NCBI GenBank assembly: GCA_948760655.1
Contig: CAQBKK010000002.1
Coordinates: forward strand, 1-44,317
Length of the DNA stretch: 44,317 bases
Direction: 5' to 3'
Source of the DNA: an uncultured Bacilli bacterium
Lineage (GTDB): Bacteria; Bacillota_I; Bacilli_A; RF39; UBA660
The notes below the pieces were generated by a model. The model made no database searches. It saw nothing but the letters and a program-made list of their open reading frames with translations, and was not told the DNA's origin. This document shows positions 1 to 9,040 of this stretch, piece by piece (positions within the stretch are counted from its first letter, which is position 1; every line of letters begins with the position of its first letter). The position numbers and the translations under genes were made by a program.

Positions 1-58
1 TGAAGCATCCAAGGTGATTGCAGATGCTATCAATACTATTTTTATAAAACACTCCTAA
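1..58 (+). CDS. gpr: C-terminal end of a gene, probably GPR spore protease (partial)
   Basis: An open frame enters from the left edge and ends at the TAA at 56-58, leaving 18 visible codons (EASKVIADAINTIFIKHS). Identity is inferred mainly from position. In Bacillus and many clostridia the germination protease gene gpr lies directly upstream of spoIIP and lepA, as here. The visible helical tail is compatible with a GPR C-terminus but is too short to prove it. GPR degrades small acid-soluble spore proteins during germination. The stop codon sits in the loop of the terminator that follows. Confidence 0.45.
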   Translation, partial: EASKVIADAINTIFIKHS

Positions 59-70
59 GAGTGTCTTTTT
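49..70 (+). terminator. Rho-independent terminator of the upstream gene
   Basis: Six-base-pair stem ACACTC (49-54) / GAGTGT (59-64) with loop CTAA, followed by CTTTTT. The loop is formed by the last bases and stop codon of the upstream frame, so the terminator overlaps that gene. Confidence 0.8.
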
Positions 71-124
71 CAACATTTTTTGTAATATATTTGCTATATA
101 CTCCTAAAAAGAAAGGGGCATAAA

Positions 125-1078
125 ATGGCAAAAAGAATGAAACGAAGGAGAAAATTAAAGTTTGGAGTAAAAATCGGTTTAAGCATGTCAATTATTTTAA
201 TAACTTTCCTCTATATATTTAATATTTTATACAATAAAATCCTTTTAAAAATGGATAACGAATCTTTGATTAGTACACTTGTCGATTATAATTTAAATAC
301 TAAGAAAACGCAGAATGTTTTATATGATTTAATAAATTTAAACAGTACAAGTTTTTTGCTTAAATACACTTTAGGAGTAGAAGAATTACATAAAGAATCA
401 ACAGAGGAAGTAGATGGGTTAGAAGCTGGATATATAGAAGATCCATACCAAACAGAAGTGCAAGAACCGATTTTGTACATTTACAATACCCATCAAACAG
501 AAGGGTATCAAAAATCGAACAATGCATCCTACAACATAACCCCCAGTGTATTAATGGCAGGCTATATTTTAAGAGAATCCCTAAACGATTTAGGAATACC
601 AACAATCGTAGAAACAAATGATATAACAGAAATACTACGAATTCACAATTGGAAATATAATTATTCCTATGCAGCCAGTAAATTACTATTACAAGATGCC
701 ATAGAAAAAAATAAAAGTTTAAAATATTTTATTGACTTACACAGAGATTCAATGTCTCATGAAATTACTACCACAACAATCGATGGAAAAAACTATGCGA
801 AAGTACTCTTTGTTATCGGAAAAGATCATGAGGGGTATGAAGAAAATCTACATTTTGCAACAGCGATAAATGAATATATAAAAAATATCAATCCTTCACT
901 TACAAGAGGAATCAGCCTAAAAGGAGGAAGTGGAGTCAATGGAATTTATAATCAAGATATAAGTCCTAATGCGATATTGATTGAACTAGGGGGACAATAC
1001 AACAATATTACCGAAATCAATAATACCATTACAATCCTATCTAAAGCCCTTCATAGTTATATAAAAGGAGAAATATGA
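125..1078 (+). CDS. spoIIP: Stage II sporulation protein P (SpoIIP), peptidoglycan amidase/endopeptidase
   Basis: 317 aa. A basic N-terminus and one membrane segment (about residues 14-36) are followed by an extracytoplasmic catalytic domain. Family signatures are visible: YNTHQTEGY (about 120-128, His123 and Glu126 as metal/catalytic positions), IDLHRDS (about 203-209) and ILIELGG (about 284-290). In the family, SpoIIP works with SpoIID and SpoIIM to thin septal peptidoglycan and drive the membrane migration of engulfment. Start: AAAGGGG lies about 7 nt before ATG 125. The stop overlaps the next start (ATGA at 1075), so the two genes are probably translationally coupled. The order gpr-spoIIP-(yqxA)-lepA is the Bacillus order. 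It implies the organism engulfs forespores. Confidence 0.93.
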   Translation: MAKRMKRRRKLKFGVKIGLSMSIILITFLYIFNILYNKILLKMDNESLISTLVDYNLNTKKTQNVLYDLINLNSTSFLLKYTLGVEELHKESTEEVDGLEAGYIEDPYQTEVQEPILYIYNTHQTEGYQKSNNASYNITPSVLMAGYILRESLNDLGIPTIVETNDITEILRIHNWKYNYSYAASKLLLQDAIEKNKSLKYFIDLHRDSMSHEITTTTIDGKNYAKVLFVIGKDHEGYEENLHFATAINEYIKNINPSLTRGISLKGGSGVNGIYNQDISPNAILIELGGQYNNITEINNTITILSKALHSYIKGEI

Positions 1079-1404
1079 AAAAGAAAACAAATACAAATTG
1101 GTTTATGAAAACTTTGGGAGTATTATTTTTAATATTTATTAGCTTATATATTGCTTTAGAAAGTGGCTATTATGAAGCCAAAGCTGCCAAAAAAACAGCG
1201 ATGACGCAAGAAAGTATTGCAAAATTTGAAGAAGATATAAGAGAGGGACATCCAATTGATTTAGAAAGTTATACATATATAGAACAAAAAGACTTTAGCA
1301 ACAACACAACAGATGCAGCAATATTTATTGGTTCAAAAGTAGAACAATTCATGTCTACAGGGATAAATGACTTTTTTAACATAGTAAAATCTTTATTTAC
1401 TTAG
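1075..1404 (+). CDS. Small single-pass membrane protein in the yqxA position
   Basis: 109 aa, starting 4 nt inside spoIIP (ATGA overlap) with GGAGAAAT as ribosome site. One N-terminal membrane segment (about residues 11-29) is followed by a charged linker and a C-terminal stretch that could form an amphipathic helix (about 80-109). In Bacillus subtilis the gene between spoIIP and lepA is yqxA (DUF3679), also a short protein with an N-terminal membrane segment. I infer that this is its positional equivalent, but sequence similarity is too weak by eye to assign the family. Function unknown. Confidence 0.7.
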   Translation: MKKKTNTNWFMKTLGVLFLIFISLYIALESGYYEAKAAKKTAMTQESIAKFEEDIREGHPIDLESYTYIEQKDFSNNTTDAAIFIGSKVEQFMSTGINDFFNIVKSLFT

Positions 1405-1420
1405 TGATAAATTAGAAAAT

Positions 1421-1447
1421 ACAAAAAGGCTATTTGTCTTTTTTTCT
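1421..1447 (+). terminator. Weak terminator-like hairpin before lepA
   Basis: Short stem ACAAA (1421-1425) / TTTGT (1433-1437), 7-nt loop, followed by CTTTTTTTC. The stem is only 5 bp, so read-through is likely. Confidence 0.45.
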
Positions 1448-1474
1448 TTCAATTTTAATGAAAATCAGTATAAT
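1447..1474 (+). promoter_or_regulatory. Promoter of lepA
   Basis: Perfect -10 TATAAT at 1469-1474 with a poor -35 (TTTCAA, 1447-1452, spacer 16). The -10 ends only 18 nt before the start codon, so the leader would be about 12 nt long. Confidence 0.6.
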
Positions 1475-1492
1475 AGAAAATAGTGATGCATT

Positions 1493-3289
1493 ATGAAACA
1501 AGAAAAAATTAGAAATTTTTCCATTATCGCCCATATAGATCATGGCAAAAGTACATTAGCAGATCGTATGCTAGAACTAACGGGTGCTGTAGAAAAGCGA
1601 GAAATGGTAAGCCAACTTTTAGATAACATGGATTTAGAAAGAGAACGGGGAATTACAATCAAATTAAATGCCGTGCGTCTAAACTACAAGTATAAAAGTG
1701 AAGAATACATTCTAAACTTAATAGACACCCCAGGACATGTCGATTTTTCCTATGAAGTTTCAAGAAGCCTAGCAGCCTGTGAAGGAGCAATTTTAGTTGT
1801 GGACGCAGCCCAAGGAATCGAGGCACAAACACTAGCCAACCTCTACTTAGCTCTTGCATCCGACCTAACCATTATACCTGTCATTAATAAAATTGATTTA
1901 CCAAACGCAGATGTACCAAAAGTAAAAGCAGAACTAAAAAAAGTATTGGGTTTCAAAGAAGAAGAAATACTTTTATGTAGTGGAAAAACGGGCATCGGAG
2001 TAAAAGAATTACTAGACGCAGTAGTAGAAAGGATTGGGTCCCCTAAAAACAATAAAACAAATCCTTTACGTGCTCTAATATTTGATTCTTATTTTGACCC
2101 TTACAAAGGAGTCGTTGCTCTAGTAAAAGTAGTAGATGGCAAAGTGAGTGTAAAAGATACCATTGAAATGATGGCAAATCATAGTACATTTGAAGTAACA
2201 GAACTTGGAGTCCATACCCCAAAAGAAAAAAAACTAGATACACTAGAAAGCGGAGAAGTAGGGTATATTGTTGCAAGCATTAAAAGCATTACAAGTGTAG
2301 AAGTAGGAGATACTATAACCCTCGAAAAAAATAAAGCTACCTCCCCTTTAGAAGGGTACAAAAAAATGAAACCAATGGTTTATTCAGGGCTATTTCCTGT
2401 AGAGCCGAATCAATACGAATCCTTAAAAGAAGCCATTGAAAAACTAAAACTAAACGATGCAGCCTTAACGTACGAACCAGAAAACTCTAGTGCTCTAGGC
2501 TTTGGTTTTCGTATGGGATTTTTAGGACTACTACATATGGATATCATTATGACACGTATAGAACGAGAATTTAATATCGAAATCATTGCCACAAGTCCAA
2601 GCGTAATTTATAAAGTAACGAAAACAAATGGAGAAATAGAGCAAATTGATTCTCCAACCAAAATGCCAAATACAACCTATATCAAAAAGATAGAAGAACC
2701 ATATATCTATACAAATATCATCGTACCAAGTGAATACATTGGTGCCATTATGGAATTATGTCAAAACAAACGAGGAATTTATAAATCATTAGAATACATT
2801 GATGATACTCGCGTAAACATTCACTACGAAATCCCTCTATCAGAAATCGTTTACGACTTTTTCGACCGTTTAAAAAGTACTACAAAAGGCTATGCCTCAT
2901 TCGATTATGAAATATGTGGACTGAAAGAAAGCAATTTAGTCAAAATGGATATTTTACTAAATGGTGAAATTGTAGATGCTTTATCCATCATTGTCCATAA
3001 AGACTTTGCGTACGCTAGAGGAAAATCAGTCGTAGAAAAATTAAAAAACATTATTCCTAGACAAATGTTTCAAGTTCCCATTCAAGCAAGTGTTGGCTCT
3101 AAAGTCATCGCTCGTGAAAACATAAGTGCGATGAAAAAAAATGTCCTTGCCAAATGTTATGGAGGAGACATTTCTCGTAAAAGGAAACTTTTAGAAAAAC
3201 AAAAAGAAGGAAAAAAGAAAATGAAAATGCTTGGAAGTGTGGAAGTTCCAAAAGAAGCCTTCCTAAGCATCTTAAAAGAGGAGAGTTAG
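1493..3289 (+). CDS. lepA: Elongation factor 4 (LepA), ribosome-associated GTPase
   Basis: 598 aa, full length for LepA. It binds the ribosome and acts on elongating or stalled and initiating complexes, hydrolysing GTP. G1 AHIDHGKST (about residues 13-21), G3 DTPGHVDF and G4 NKIDLP are all present. The family's C-terminal domain with [20 protein letters not shown] is intact. The start is set by the conserved N-terminus ([16 protein letters not shown]). The ribosome site is weak (AGTGAT 6 nt upstream). It is the first gene of a probable operon: the next gene follows after 1 nt. Confidence 0.98.
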   Translation: MKQEKIRNFSIIAHIDHGKSTLADRMLELTGAVEKREMVSQLLDNMDLERERGITIKLNAVRLNYKYKSEEYILNLIDTPGHVDFSYEVSRSLAACEGAILVVDAAQGIEAQTLANLYLALASDLTIIPVINKIDLPNADVPKVKAELKKVLGFKEEEILLCSGKTGIGVKELLDAVVERIGSPKNNKTNPLRALIFDSYFDPYKGVVALVKVVDGKVSVKDTIEMMANHSTFEVTELGVHTPKEKKLDTLESGEVGYIVASIKSITSVEVGDTITLEKNKATSPLEGYKKMKPMVYSGLFPVEPNQYESLKEAIEKLKLNDAALTYEPENSSALGFGFRMGFLGLLHMDIIMTRIEREFNIEIIATSPSVIYKVTKTNGEIEQIDSPTKMPNTTYIKKIEEPYIYTNIIVPSEYIGAIMELCQNKRGIYKSLEYIDDTRVNIHYEIPLSEIVYDFFDRLKSTTKGYASFDYEICGLKESNLVKMDILLNGEIVDALSIIVHKDFAYARGKSVVEKLKNIIPRQMFQVPIQASVGSKVIARENISAMKKNVLAKCYGGDISRKRKLLEKQKEGKKKMKMLGSVEVPKEAFLSILKEES

Positions 3290-3290
3290 T

Positions 3291-4505
3291 ATGGCAAGTT
3301 TTTTCCCAAATAAAACAGATACCGAAGTTTATGAACAGATAAACTTTTATGCTACACTTTTGTTTAAAGGCATCACACTCAGTGAAATTGAAAGAAGCGA
3401 AAATGTTTCTGGGGAAACGATTTATAAATATTTAAGCTGTCTAAATAAAGAAGATTTTGAATATAAAAACGAAAGCTATTATCAAGAAATAATGGAGCAA
3501 ATACCTAAAAATGCAGCAGAAGCAATGAGAAAAGCAAGACAAAAATCCAATCAAAAACTGAACAATAGGGAAGTAAAATTAGAACAAATAGCAGATGAAA
3601 TTATAAACAAAAAAATAAGTGTAGAAACAGCAGTTATAAAATACCAGCGTTCTTTTTCCACTATACTTGATTATTTAAGAAGAATTTCAAATAAAGAAAA
3701 AAAAGCAAAATTGATGCCTATTTTAGCACAATATCCTAACTTTTATTCAGCAGCAAATGCAGAGAATAACGGCTTTTTAGTAAAACAATCTTCAATTACA
3801 AAAAAAGAAATTATTTTAATGGCTCTTACCTATCGTGTATCTTATAAATCTTTAGCTACTATGTTCCAAACAACAATAGAGGATGTAATAAATATGTTTA
3901 AAGAATATACAGAATTTCAAACATTTTTAGAAAATTTAGATGCAGAAACAAGAAATGAAGAAAAATGGTTAGAATCATATGCTTATGAGCAAGCTTGTAG
4001 CTATTGGGAAGAAAGAACAAAATTAAATCTTGACTTAAAAGAACTAACAAAAAGGAAAGATGGGTTTGCAATAAAATTGGTAAAAGCAAAACAAAGAAAG
4101 TTACATACAAAAATAGACGATACAATGGCTTATAATATAAAAGAAAAAAAGTTTGCAACATTAACAGAAGAAGAAAGAAATAAAATCGCTTGGTATAGAA
4201 TTAAATATAGTTTAACGAAAGAACTATGCTGTACAATTTTTAAAATTAATAAAGAAAGTATGGTAAAATGTGAAAAAGAATTAGCCCAAAAGGATAAAAT
4301 TTATGCTACGAAACTTGATTATTTAAATAGTATTTTATATAACAATGCTCAAAAAAAGTCTTCTAGCAACCTTAGCCCTACAAATTTTAGTAACCTCGTG
4401 TCCCTAAAAGAACCAATAAACCCAGATTTCTTTAATGTAAAACTTTCATCCGAAATAGTACCAGAAGAGGAAGAATTAACCCAGGGGAGGGGTACTAGCA
4501 AATAA
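3291..4505 (+). CDS. Unknown protein with four tandem SpoIIID-like helix-turn-helix units
   Basis: 404 aa, soluble, basic and helical, starting 1 nt after lepA, where Bacillus usually goes straight to hemW. I see four segments of about 37-45 residues with the same pattern, about residues 14-50, 97-133, 170-207 and 281-325. Examples of the recognition-helix part are VSGETIYKYL, RSFSTILDYLRR and TTIEDVINMF. Segment 2 (EIINKKISVETAVIKYQRS) resembles the HTH of SpoIIID-type sporulation regulators. A DNA-binding or scaffold role is inferred; the family is not recognised. The C-terminus (from about 355) is disordered and runs through a G-rich stretch (4484-4492). A sporulation-related regulator is one possibility, unproven. 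Confidence 0.7.
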   Translation: MASFFPNKTDTEVYEQINFYATLLFKGITLSEIERSENVSGETIYKYLSCLNKEDFEYKNESYYQEIMEQIPKNAAEAMRKARQKSNQKLNNREVKLEQIADEIINKKISVETAVIKYQRSFSTILDYLRRISNKEKKAKLMPILAQYPNFYSAANAENNGFLVKQSSITKKEIILMALTYRVSYKSLATMFQTTIEDVINMFKEYTEFQTFLENLDAETRNEEKWLESYAYEQACSYWEERTKLNLDLKELTKRKDGFAIKLVKAKQRKLHTKIDDTMAYNIKEKKFATLTEEERNKIAWYRIKYSLTKELCCTIFKINKESMVKCEKELAQKDKIYATKLDYLNSILYNNAQKKSSSNLSPTNFSNLVSLKEPINPDFFNVKLSSEIVPEEEELTQGRGTSK

Positions 4506-4547
4506 TTTCTTGATACCAATAGATACATAAAAGGAAGTAGAGAAGTA

Positions 4548-5645
4548 ATGAAAGAAGAATTAAAATCAGTTTATATTCATATTCCATTTTGTAAAACTAT
4601 ATGTTCCTATTGCGACTTCTGTAAAGTTTTTTATAACGATAATTGGGTAGAAAAATACCTAGATTGTTTAAAAATTGAAATCGAAGACAATTACAACAAT
4701 GAACCCTTAGAATCTATTTATATTGGAGGAGGGACTCCCTCTGCTCTTAGTAAGAAATATTTAAACGACTTGTTTGAAATCGTAAATCTATTAAATAGAG
4801 AAAGCGTTATAGAATTTACCTTTGAATGCAATCTAAACGATATAACAAAAGAACTACTAGAAATTTTACATGAAAATAAAGTCAATCGATTAAGTATTGG
4901 AATCCAATCTTTTAATCCAGAAAAACTAAAATACATGGGAAGGAATCATACATGGGAAGAAGCAGAAGAAAAAATAAAACTATGTAGGAACGAAGGCTTT
5001 CATAACATCAATATTGATTTCATTTATGGTTTTTCCTTTGAAGAGGAAAAAATGCTAAAAAAAGATTTAAAACAAATTCTTTCTCTAAAACCAGAACACA
5101 TAAGCACTTATAGCCTTATGGTAGAAAAAGGAACCCTTTTGACAATCAATCGTTTTGACAAAAGAGCAAATGATGAACTAGATGCACAAATGTATGAAAT
5201 GATTTGTGATACACTAGAATTAAAAAAATACAACCATTATGAAATTAGTAATTTTGCCCTAAAAGGAAAAGAATCCATCCATAATCTTCGATATTGGAAA
5301 AACTTAGAATACTACGGATTTGGACTTTCTGCATCTGGTTATATAGACAAAATCAGATATACCAATACCAAATCGTTAACTAAATATTTTAAATTTGAAT
5401 TTGATGGAGAAAAAGATTTATTATCTAAACAAGATATTATGGACAATCACATGATGCTAGGATTAAGACTTACTAAAGGAATAAATAGGAGTGAATTTGA
5501 AAATATCTACAAAATCAAGATGGAAGAAGCATACCCCATTAACCCCCTTTTAAAAAATAAAGATTTAATTGAAAAAAAAGGCAATATTTTTATAAATCCG
5601 GACAAACTATATATTATGAATGAAATATTACTAAAAATGATATAG
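4548..5645 (+). CDS. hemW: HemW, radical SAM haem chaperone (HemN-like)
   Basis: 365 aa. YIHIPFCKTICSYC holds the radical-SAM CX3CX2C cluster motif (Cys15, Cys19, Cys22), followed by GGGTPS, the SAM-binding glycine motif. HemW proteins are related to the oxygen-independent coproporphyrinogen III oxidase HemN but act in haem trafficking. They are placed next to lepA in Bacillus and many other Bacillota. Start ATG 4548 follows AAGGAAGTAGAGAAGTA. Position and length (HemN is usually about 450 aa) favour HemW over HemN. Confidence 0.92.
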   Translation: MKEELKSVYIHIPFCKTICSYCDFCKVFYNDNWVEKYLDCLKIEIEDNYNNEPLESIYIGGGTPSALSKKYLNDLFEIVNLLNRESVIEFTFECNLNDITKELLEILHENKVNRLSIGIQSFNPEKLKYMGRNHTWEEAEEKIKLCRNEGFHNINIDFIYGFSFEEEKMLKKDLKQILSLKPEHISTYSLMVEKGTLLTINRFDKRANDELDAQMYEMICDTLELKKYNHYEISNFALKGKESIHNLRYWKNLEYYGFGLSASGYIDKIRYTNTKSLTKYFKFEFDGEKDLLSKQDIMDNHMMLGLRLTKGINRSEFENIYKIKMEEAYPINPLLKNKDLIEKKGNIFINPDKLYIMNEILLKMI

Positions 5646-5656
5646 AGGTGAGTCCT

Positions 5657-6115
5657 TTGAAAAAAATTGGTTTGCTTTTTCTTTTTTTGTTCCTTCCCAA
5701 TTTTGTGTACGCAAGTGACTTAAAAATAGAAGAACTAACCATTTTAAATGGTGAAATTTCTCCTAGTTTTGAACCCTTAAATAATGAATACACAGTTTCT
5801 TTAGCTAAAGAAGAATATACAATAGAGATGGACTACCAAGTTCTTGATGGCATAACTGTTTCCGTTATGGATAATTTTGATTTAGAAAATAATTCTGTAG
5901 TAACACTAATACTTACAAAAGAAAAGGAAAAAATAGAATATCATCTCCATATATTAAAAGAAGAGGAAGAAAAAACATTAGAAACCTTCTACGAAGAAAA
6001 AATAGAAGTAAAAAATGACTTTATGTATACCTATAAAATTTATATTATCCCCACAATTTGCCTCTTTTTAATAGGTCTTGTTTACAAATCCTTATTTCAC
6101 AAACATAAAAAATAA
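5657..6115 (+). CDS. Secreted/anchored protein with one cadherin-like beta-sandwich domain
   Basis: 152 aa. A signal peptide (MKKIGLLFLFLFLPNFVYA) is followed by one domain of the cadherin-like beta-sandwich type (LKIEELTILNGEISPSF and NNEYTVSL are the typical repeat landmarks), a short acidic linker, a C-terminal membrane segment (about residues 128-146) and a basic tail. This is a type I membrane topology with the beta-sandwich outside. Start: GAGGTGA (5645-5651) is 5 nt before TTG 5657. A GTG at 5648 lies inside that ribosome site and would spoil the signal peptide, so TTG is chosen. The gene follows hemW directly and is probably co-transcribed. Role unknown, perhaps adhesion or wall binding. 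Confidence 0.75.
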   Translation: MKKIGLLFLFLFLPNFVYASDLKIEELTILNGEISPSFEPLNNEYTVSLAKEEYTIEMDYQVLDGITVSVMDNFDLENNSVVTLILTKEKEKIEYHLHILKEEEEKTLETFYEEKIEVKNDFMYTYKIYIIPTICLFLIGLVYKSLFHKHKK

Positions 6116-6150
6116 AATCAGCTAGTATATTTAACTAGGTGATTTTTTTG
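6114..6150 (+). terminator. Terminator-like hairpin whose descending arm carries the next gene's ribosome site
   Basis: AAAATCA (6114-6120) and CTAGT (6122-6126) pair with ACTAG (6134-6138) and TGATTTT (6140-6146), with one G-G mismatch and a 7-nt loop. T7 (6143-6149) follows, and TTG 6148 overlaps its end. The ribosome site AGGTGAT (6137-6143) lies in the 3' arm, so the same hairpin could end transcription and hide the start of the following gene. Confidence 0.7.
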
Positions 6151-6765
6151 AAATTTATTGCACATCGTGGTTTACGTACCGATACTATAAAAGAAAATAC
6201 ATTAGAAGCATTTAAAAATGCCATTCAAAATGATAAGATTATAGGTTTTGAATTCGACATTCGAAAAACAAAAGACAACTACTTTGTAGTGAACCATAAT
6301 TCTTTTATAAATCTAGATTTAATAAAACGAAAAACATACAAATATTTAAAGAAAAAATATAATTTACCTTTACTAGAAGAAGTATTAGAATTAAATACTA
6401 ATAAGATTATGCTTATAGAAATAAAAGACCGTTACTTGCCTTACAGAAAACTTATAAAAATACTAAGAGAATACCAAACGAAAAATCTATATTGTATGAG
6501 TTTTCATAATAAAGTAGTAGAAAAATTAAAAAAAAGAAATGCACCAGCTAAACTAGGAATTTTAAACTACATATTAAACAGCGAAGCGGATTATAACCTA
6601 GACTTTATATGTCTTTTAAATAATTTAGCCACACCACATTTAGTAGAAGAATATAAAAAAAGAGGAATCGAAGTAATGTATTATGGAGTTTTAAACGAAG
6701 AAGAGGACTTATTAGATGATAATGGAACTTACATTGTAGATTATGTCCCTAAAAATCAAGAATAA
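6148..6765 (+). CDS. Glycerophosphodiester phosphodiesterase (GDPD/UgpQ family)
   Basis: 205 aa, somewhat shorter than the usual 240 or so. Core motifs are visible: AHRG near the N-terminus, ENTLEAF, EFDIRKTKD, VVNHN (usually HD, here HN) and IEIKD. The family hydrolyses glycerophosphodiesters to sn-glycerol-3-phosphate and an alcohol. No signal peptide is seen, so it should be cytosolic. Start: AGGTGAT is 4 nt before TTG 6148; the GTG at 6139 lies within the ribosome site. Metal ligands E and D and both catalytic histidines appear present, so activity is plausible. Confidence 0.88.
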   Translation: MKFIAHRGLRTDTIKENTLEAFKNAIQNDKIIGFEFDIRKTKDNYFVVNHNSFINLDLIKRKTYKYLKKKYNLPLLEEVLELNTNKIMLIEIKDRYLPYRKLIKILREYQTKNLYCMSFHNKVVEKLKKRNAPAKLGILNYILNSEADYNLDFICLLNNLATPHLVEEYKKRGIEVMYYGVLNEEEDLLDDNGTYIVDYVPKNQE

Positions 6766-6771
6766 AGCTTC

Positions 6772-6799
6772 TTGACTTCCAATCTTTATAATGTATAAT
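6772..6799 (+). promoter_or_regulatory. Promoter of the coiled-coil membrane protein gene
   Basis: -35 TTGACT (6772-6777), 16-nt spacer, -10 TATAAT (6794-6799). Close to sigma-A consensus. Confidence 0.75.
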
Positions 6800-6825
6800 A
6801 ATACCCTAACAAAAGAGGAGAATTT

Positions 6826-9036
6826 ATGATGAAAAAAAAATTTAGATTAGAGTATTTGTTTCCAAATATGCCAAAAGAAGAATTAGAAAATTTGAAAAGA
6901 ACCTGCTTTACATATGAATTATCTAAAGACGGAGAAAAAGAACAAATATTTGCAGAAGCAATTCAAATTCATAGTAAAGAACTATTTGAAAATATAGCAA
7001 TAGCCAAAGAGGAATGGCAATCTAAATACATAGAAGAAGGAAGTCACATATTAGTTCAAAATCCATTGTATTTGCCAGTTTATATTTCAAGAACCGCTCA
7101 AATTATTATTACAGAATTATTAGGGCTTGAGAAGTATTTTGACTTATATACTCCTGGAAATAGAAAAAGCAATTATTTATTAGGAAAAATGCATTTAGCT
7201 ATTTTTCTCTCAGTAATAGAAAATTTAGAAAAATTAGGAATTAATCTAATGGAATTGCCAATAAATTATGCACAATTTTATTACATTGGATGGGATGGTT
7301 ATACGATACTTGATCAAGACAATGAACAAGCAGAATATCTTACAAACGAAGTGATTGAAGAAATTCATGACTTTAACGAAGGAAATGAAAGAGATTTAAG
7401 GCGCTTAAAAGAATTTTGCAATTACAGAAACATATTTGAATTTTTAGAAAATATAAAGAAAATAGTCAAAGAACAAGAAAGAAAAAAAGAAGCCTTAATG
7501 CCTCATCCTGAAAAGTTAGATTTTGAAAATAATAAATATTTTCTACAAGAAATTTATAAAATATTTATTTATTTTAATGCAATGGATCCTTATGATGAAC
7601 AAATCGAAAGAATGCTTAATGGAACAAATGGAATTCTCGGGGAAATAGAGGAATATAAGGCTTTAGAAAAAAAATATTCCAACCGGCCAATAGGAGAATT
7701 AGTATCTATAACTGAATATATAGAAAAAATAGCAGAAAAGTTGCAACAAAGAGAAAAAATAGCACAACATCAAGTGAATGTAAATTCTGTTAGAAAGATT
7801 TTAGAAAAATTAAGACAAGTTAAATATGAAGAAGAGAAAAACAATTTAATAAATGAATTAAACGAATGGTTAAAAAAATTAGAGAATACAGAAGAAAAGA
7901 AGTATGAAGAAATATTAAATGAAATAAAAGATTTTTTAAATACAGAAAAAATAAAAAATTTAAACAAAGAAGTAAACAATTTAAACAAAGAAGTAAACAA
8001 TTTAAAAAATAAGATGATTGAATCTATAGTAAATGAGTTAGAACAAACTCCTATTAAGAGTTTAAGAGAAGAACTGATAGAAGAAATAAAAAAATGGTGT
8101 CAAAATACAGAGTTAAATTTTGAAAATCGAGCGAAAATAGAAAATGTATTAAATGAAGAAGTTGAAAATAGTGAAAAAACGAAAATTGAAAACATGACAC
8201 CAAGTGAAATGGAACAAGAAATAAAAAGATTACAAAAGGAAATAGAAAGCCTTCGTTTAGCATTACAAAAAAAAGAACAAGAATTAGAAGAGTTAAAAAG
8301 AATTGTATTAGAATTTTTAGAGCAAGGGAAAAGAAATTCTAAAATAACCAATAGAAATCTTTCCAATAAAGAAATAAGAAATCTTTTAGATAATTATCAC
8401 AGTAAACATGCAAGTAATATGCTTAGAAAATATATTTTGCTTATGATTCTAGGGATTTCCTTATTAGGTAATACTATAAATTTAAATAGAAGAGTAGATA
8501 AGAATATACAGAAAAAAAACGCCACATCCTTTAGCAATCCAAAAGAAGAGGAAAAAAATACAAATCCAATGCCTACTTTACCACCTTCTACTCCTTTACA
8601 AACTCCAAGTACAGCTCCAATTGTAGAAATAGACGAAAACAATCTGGAAACGATAGATTTCATGAAAAAAAATGGATTTTGGCTAGGAACACAAATAGAA
8701 TTAGAAAACGCTTACTATTATGAAAGTATTACAAGCGAAAGTCCAAAAGGAATGATTTCAGGATTTGGTTTTATAAGTGCTTATTTTCCATATCAACGGA
8801 CTGAAAAAGGAATAATGTATTATAACTCATTACGTTCTGAAGAAGACCTTATTAACTTCTTCTTAAATCATCAAGATGAAATAGAAAATATAAATTGGAA
8901 AGTTGCCTTTACAAAAGCAATTTATAAAGAAGAAATTGATAAGCAATTAGAAGAAAATCAAGTCATAAAATATCAGTATACCACCTGCTTTGTAGATTAT
9001 GTGCCTGTTCTTAGAAATGAAATGCAAAGAAAATAA
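6826..9036 (+). CDS. Large coiled-coil protein with one membrane segment (unknown)
   Basis: 736 aa; not recognised. Residues 1 to about 220 look globular and helical. About 280-510 is a long, highly charged coiled coil containing an exact heptad duplication (NLNKEVN twice). About 536-553 is the only membrane segment. A Pro/Thr-rich linker (about 580-600) precedes a C-terminal domain of about 130 residues, presumably outside the cell. No signal peptide is seen, so the long N-terminal part should be cytoplasmic. The gene has its own promoter and AGAGGAG ribosome site (ATG 6826 or 6829). It lies in an accessory stretch with other membrane-anchored unknowns. A structural, sensing or defence role cannot be distinguished. 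Confidence 0.75.
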   Translation: MMKKKFRLEYLFPNMPKEELENLKRTCFTYELSKDGEKEQIFAEAIQIHSKELFENIAIAKEEWQSKYIEEGSHILVQNPLYLPVYISRTAQIIITELLGLEKYFDLYTPGNRKSNYLLGKMHLAIFLSVIENLEKLGINLMELPINYAQFYYIGWDGYTILDQDNEQAEYLTNEVIEEIHDFNEGNERDLRRLKEFCNYRNIFEFLENIKKIVKEQERKKEALMPHPEKLDFENNKYFLQEIYKIFIYFNAMDPYDEQIERMLNGTNGILGEIEEYKALEKKYSNRPIGELVSITEYIEKIAEKLQQREKIAQHQVNVNSVRKILEKLRQVKYEEEKNNLINELNEWLKKLENTEEKKYEEILNEIKDFLNTEKIKNLNKEVNNLNKEVNNLKNKMIESIVNELEQTPIKSLREELIEEIKKWCQNTELNFENRAKIENVLNEEVENSEKTKIENMTPSEMEQEIKRLQKEIESLRLALQKKEQELEELKRIVLEFLEQGKRNSKITNRNLSNKEIRNLLDNYHSKHASNMLRKYILLMILGISLLGNTINLNRRVDKNIQKKNATSFSNPKEEEKNTNPMPTLPPSTPLQTPSTAPIVEIDENNLETIDFMKKNGFWLGTQIELENAYYYESITSESPKGMISGFGFISAYFPYQRTEKGIMYYNSLRSEEDLINFFLNHQDEIENINWKVAFTKAIYKEEIDKQLEENQVIKYQYTTCFVDYVPVLRNEMQRK
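7957..8004 (+). repeat. 21-bp tandem repeat (2 copies plus 6 nt)
   Basis: Two perfect 21-bp copies (7957-7977 and 7978-7998) plus AATTTA, encoding two identical heptads in the coiled coil. A copy change would lengthen or shorten the coil in frame by 7 residues. Confidence 0.9.
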
Positions 9037-9040
9037 GTAT

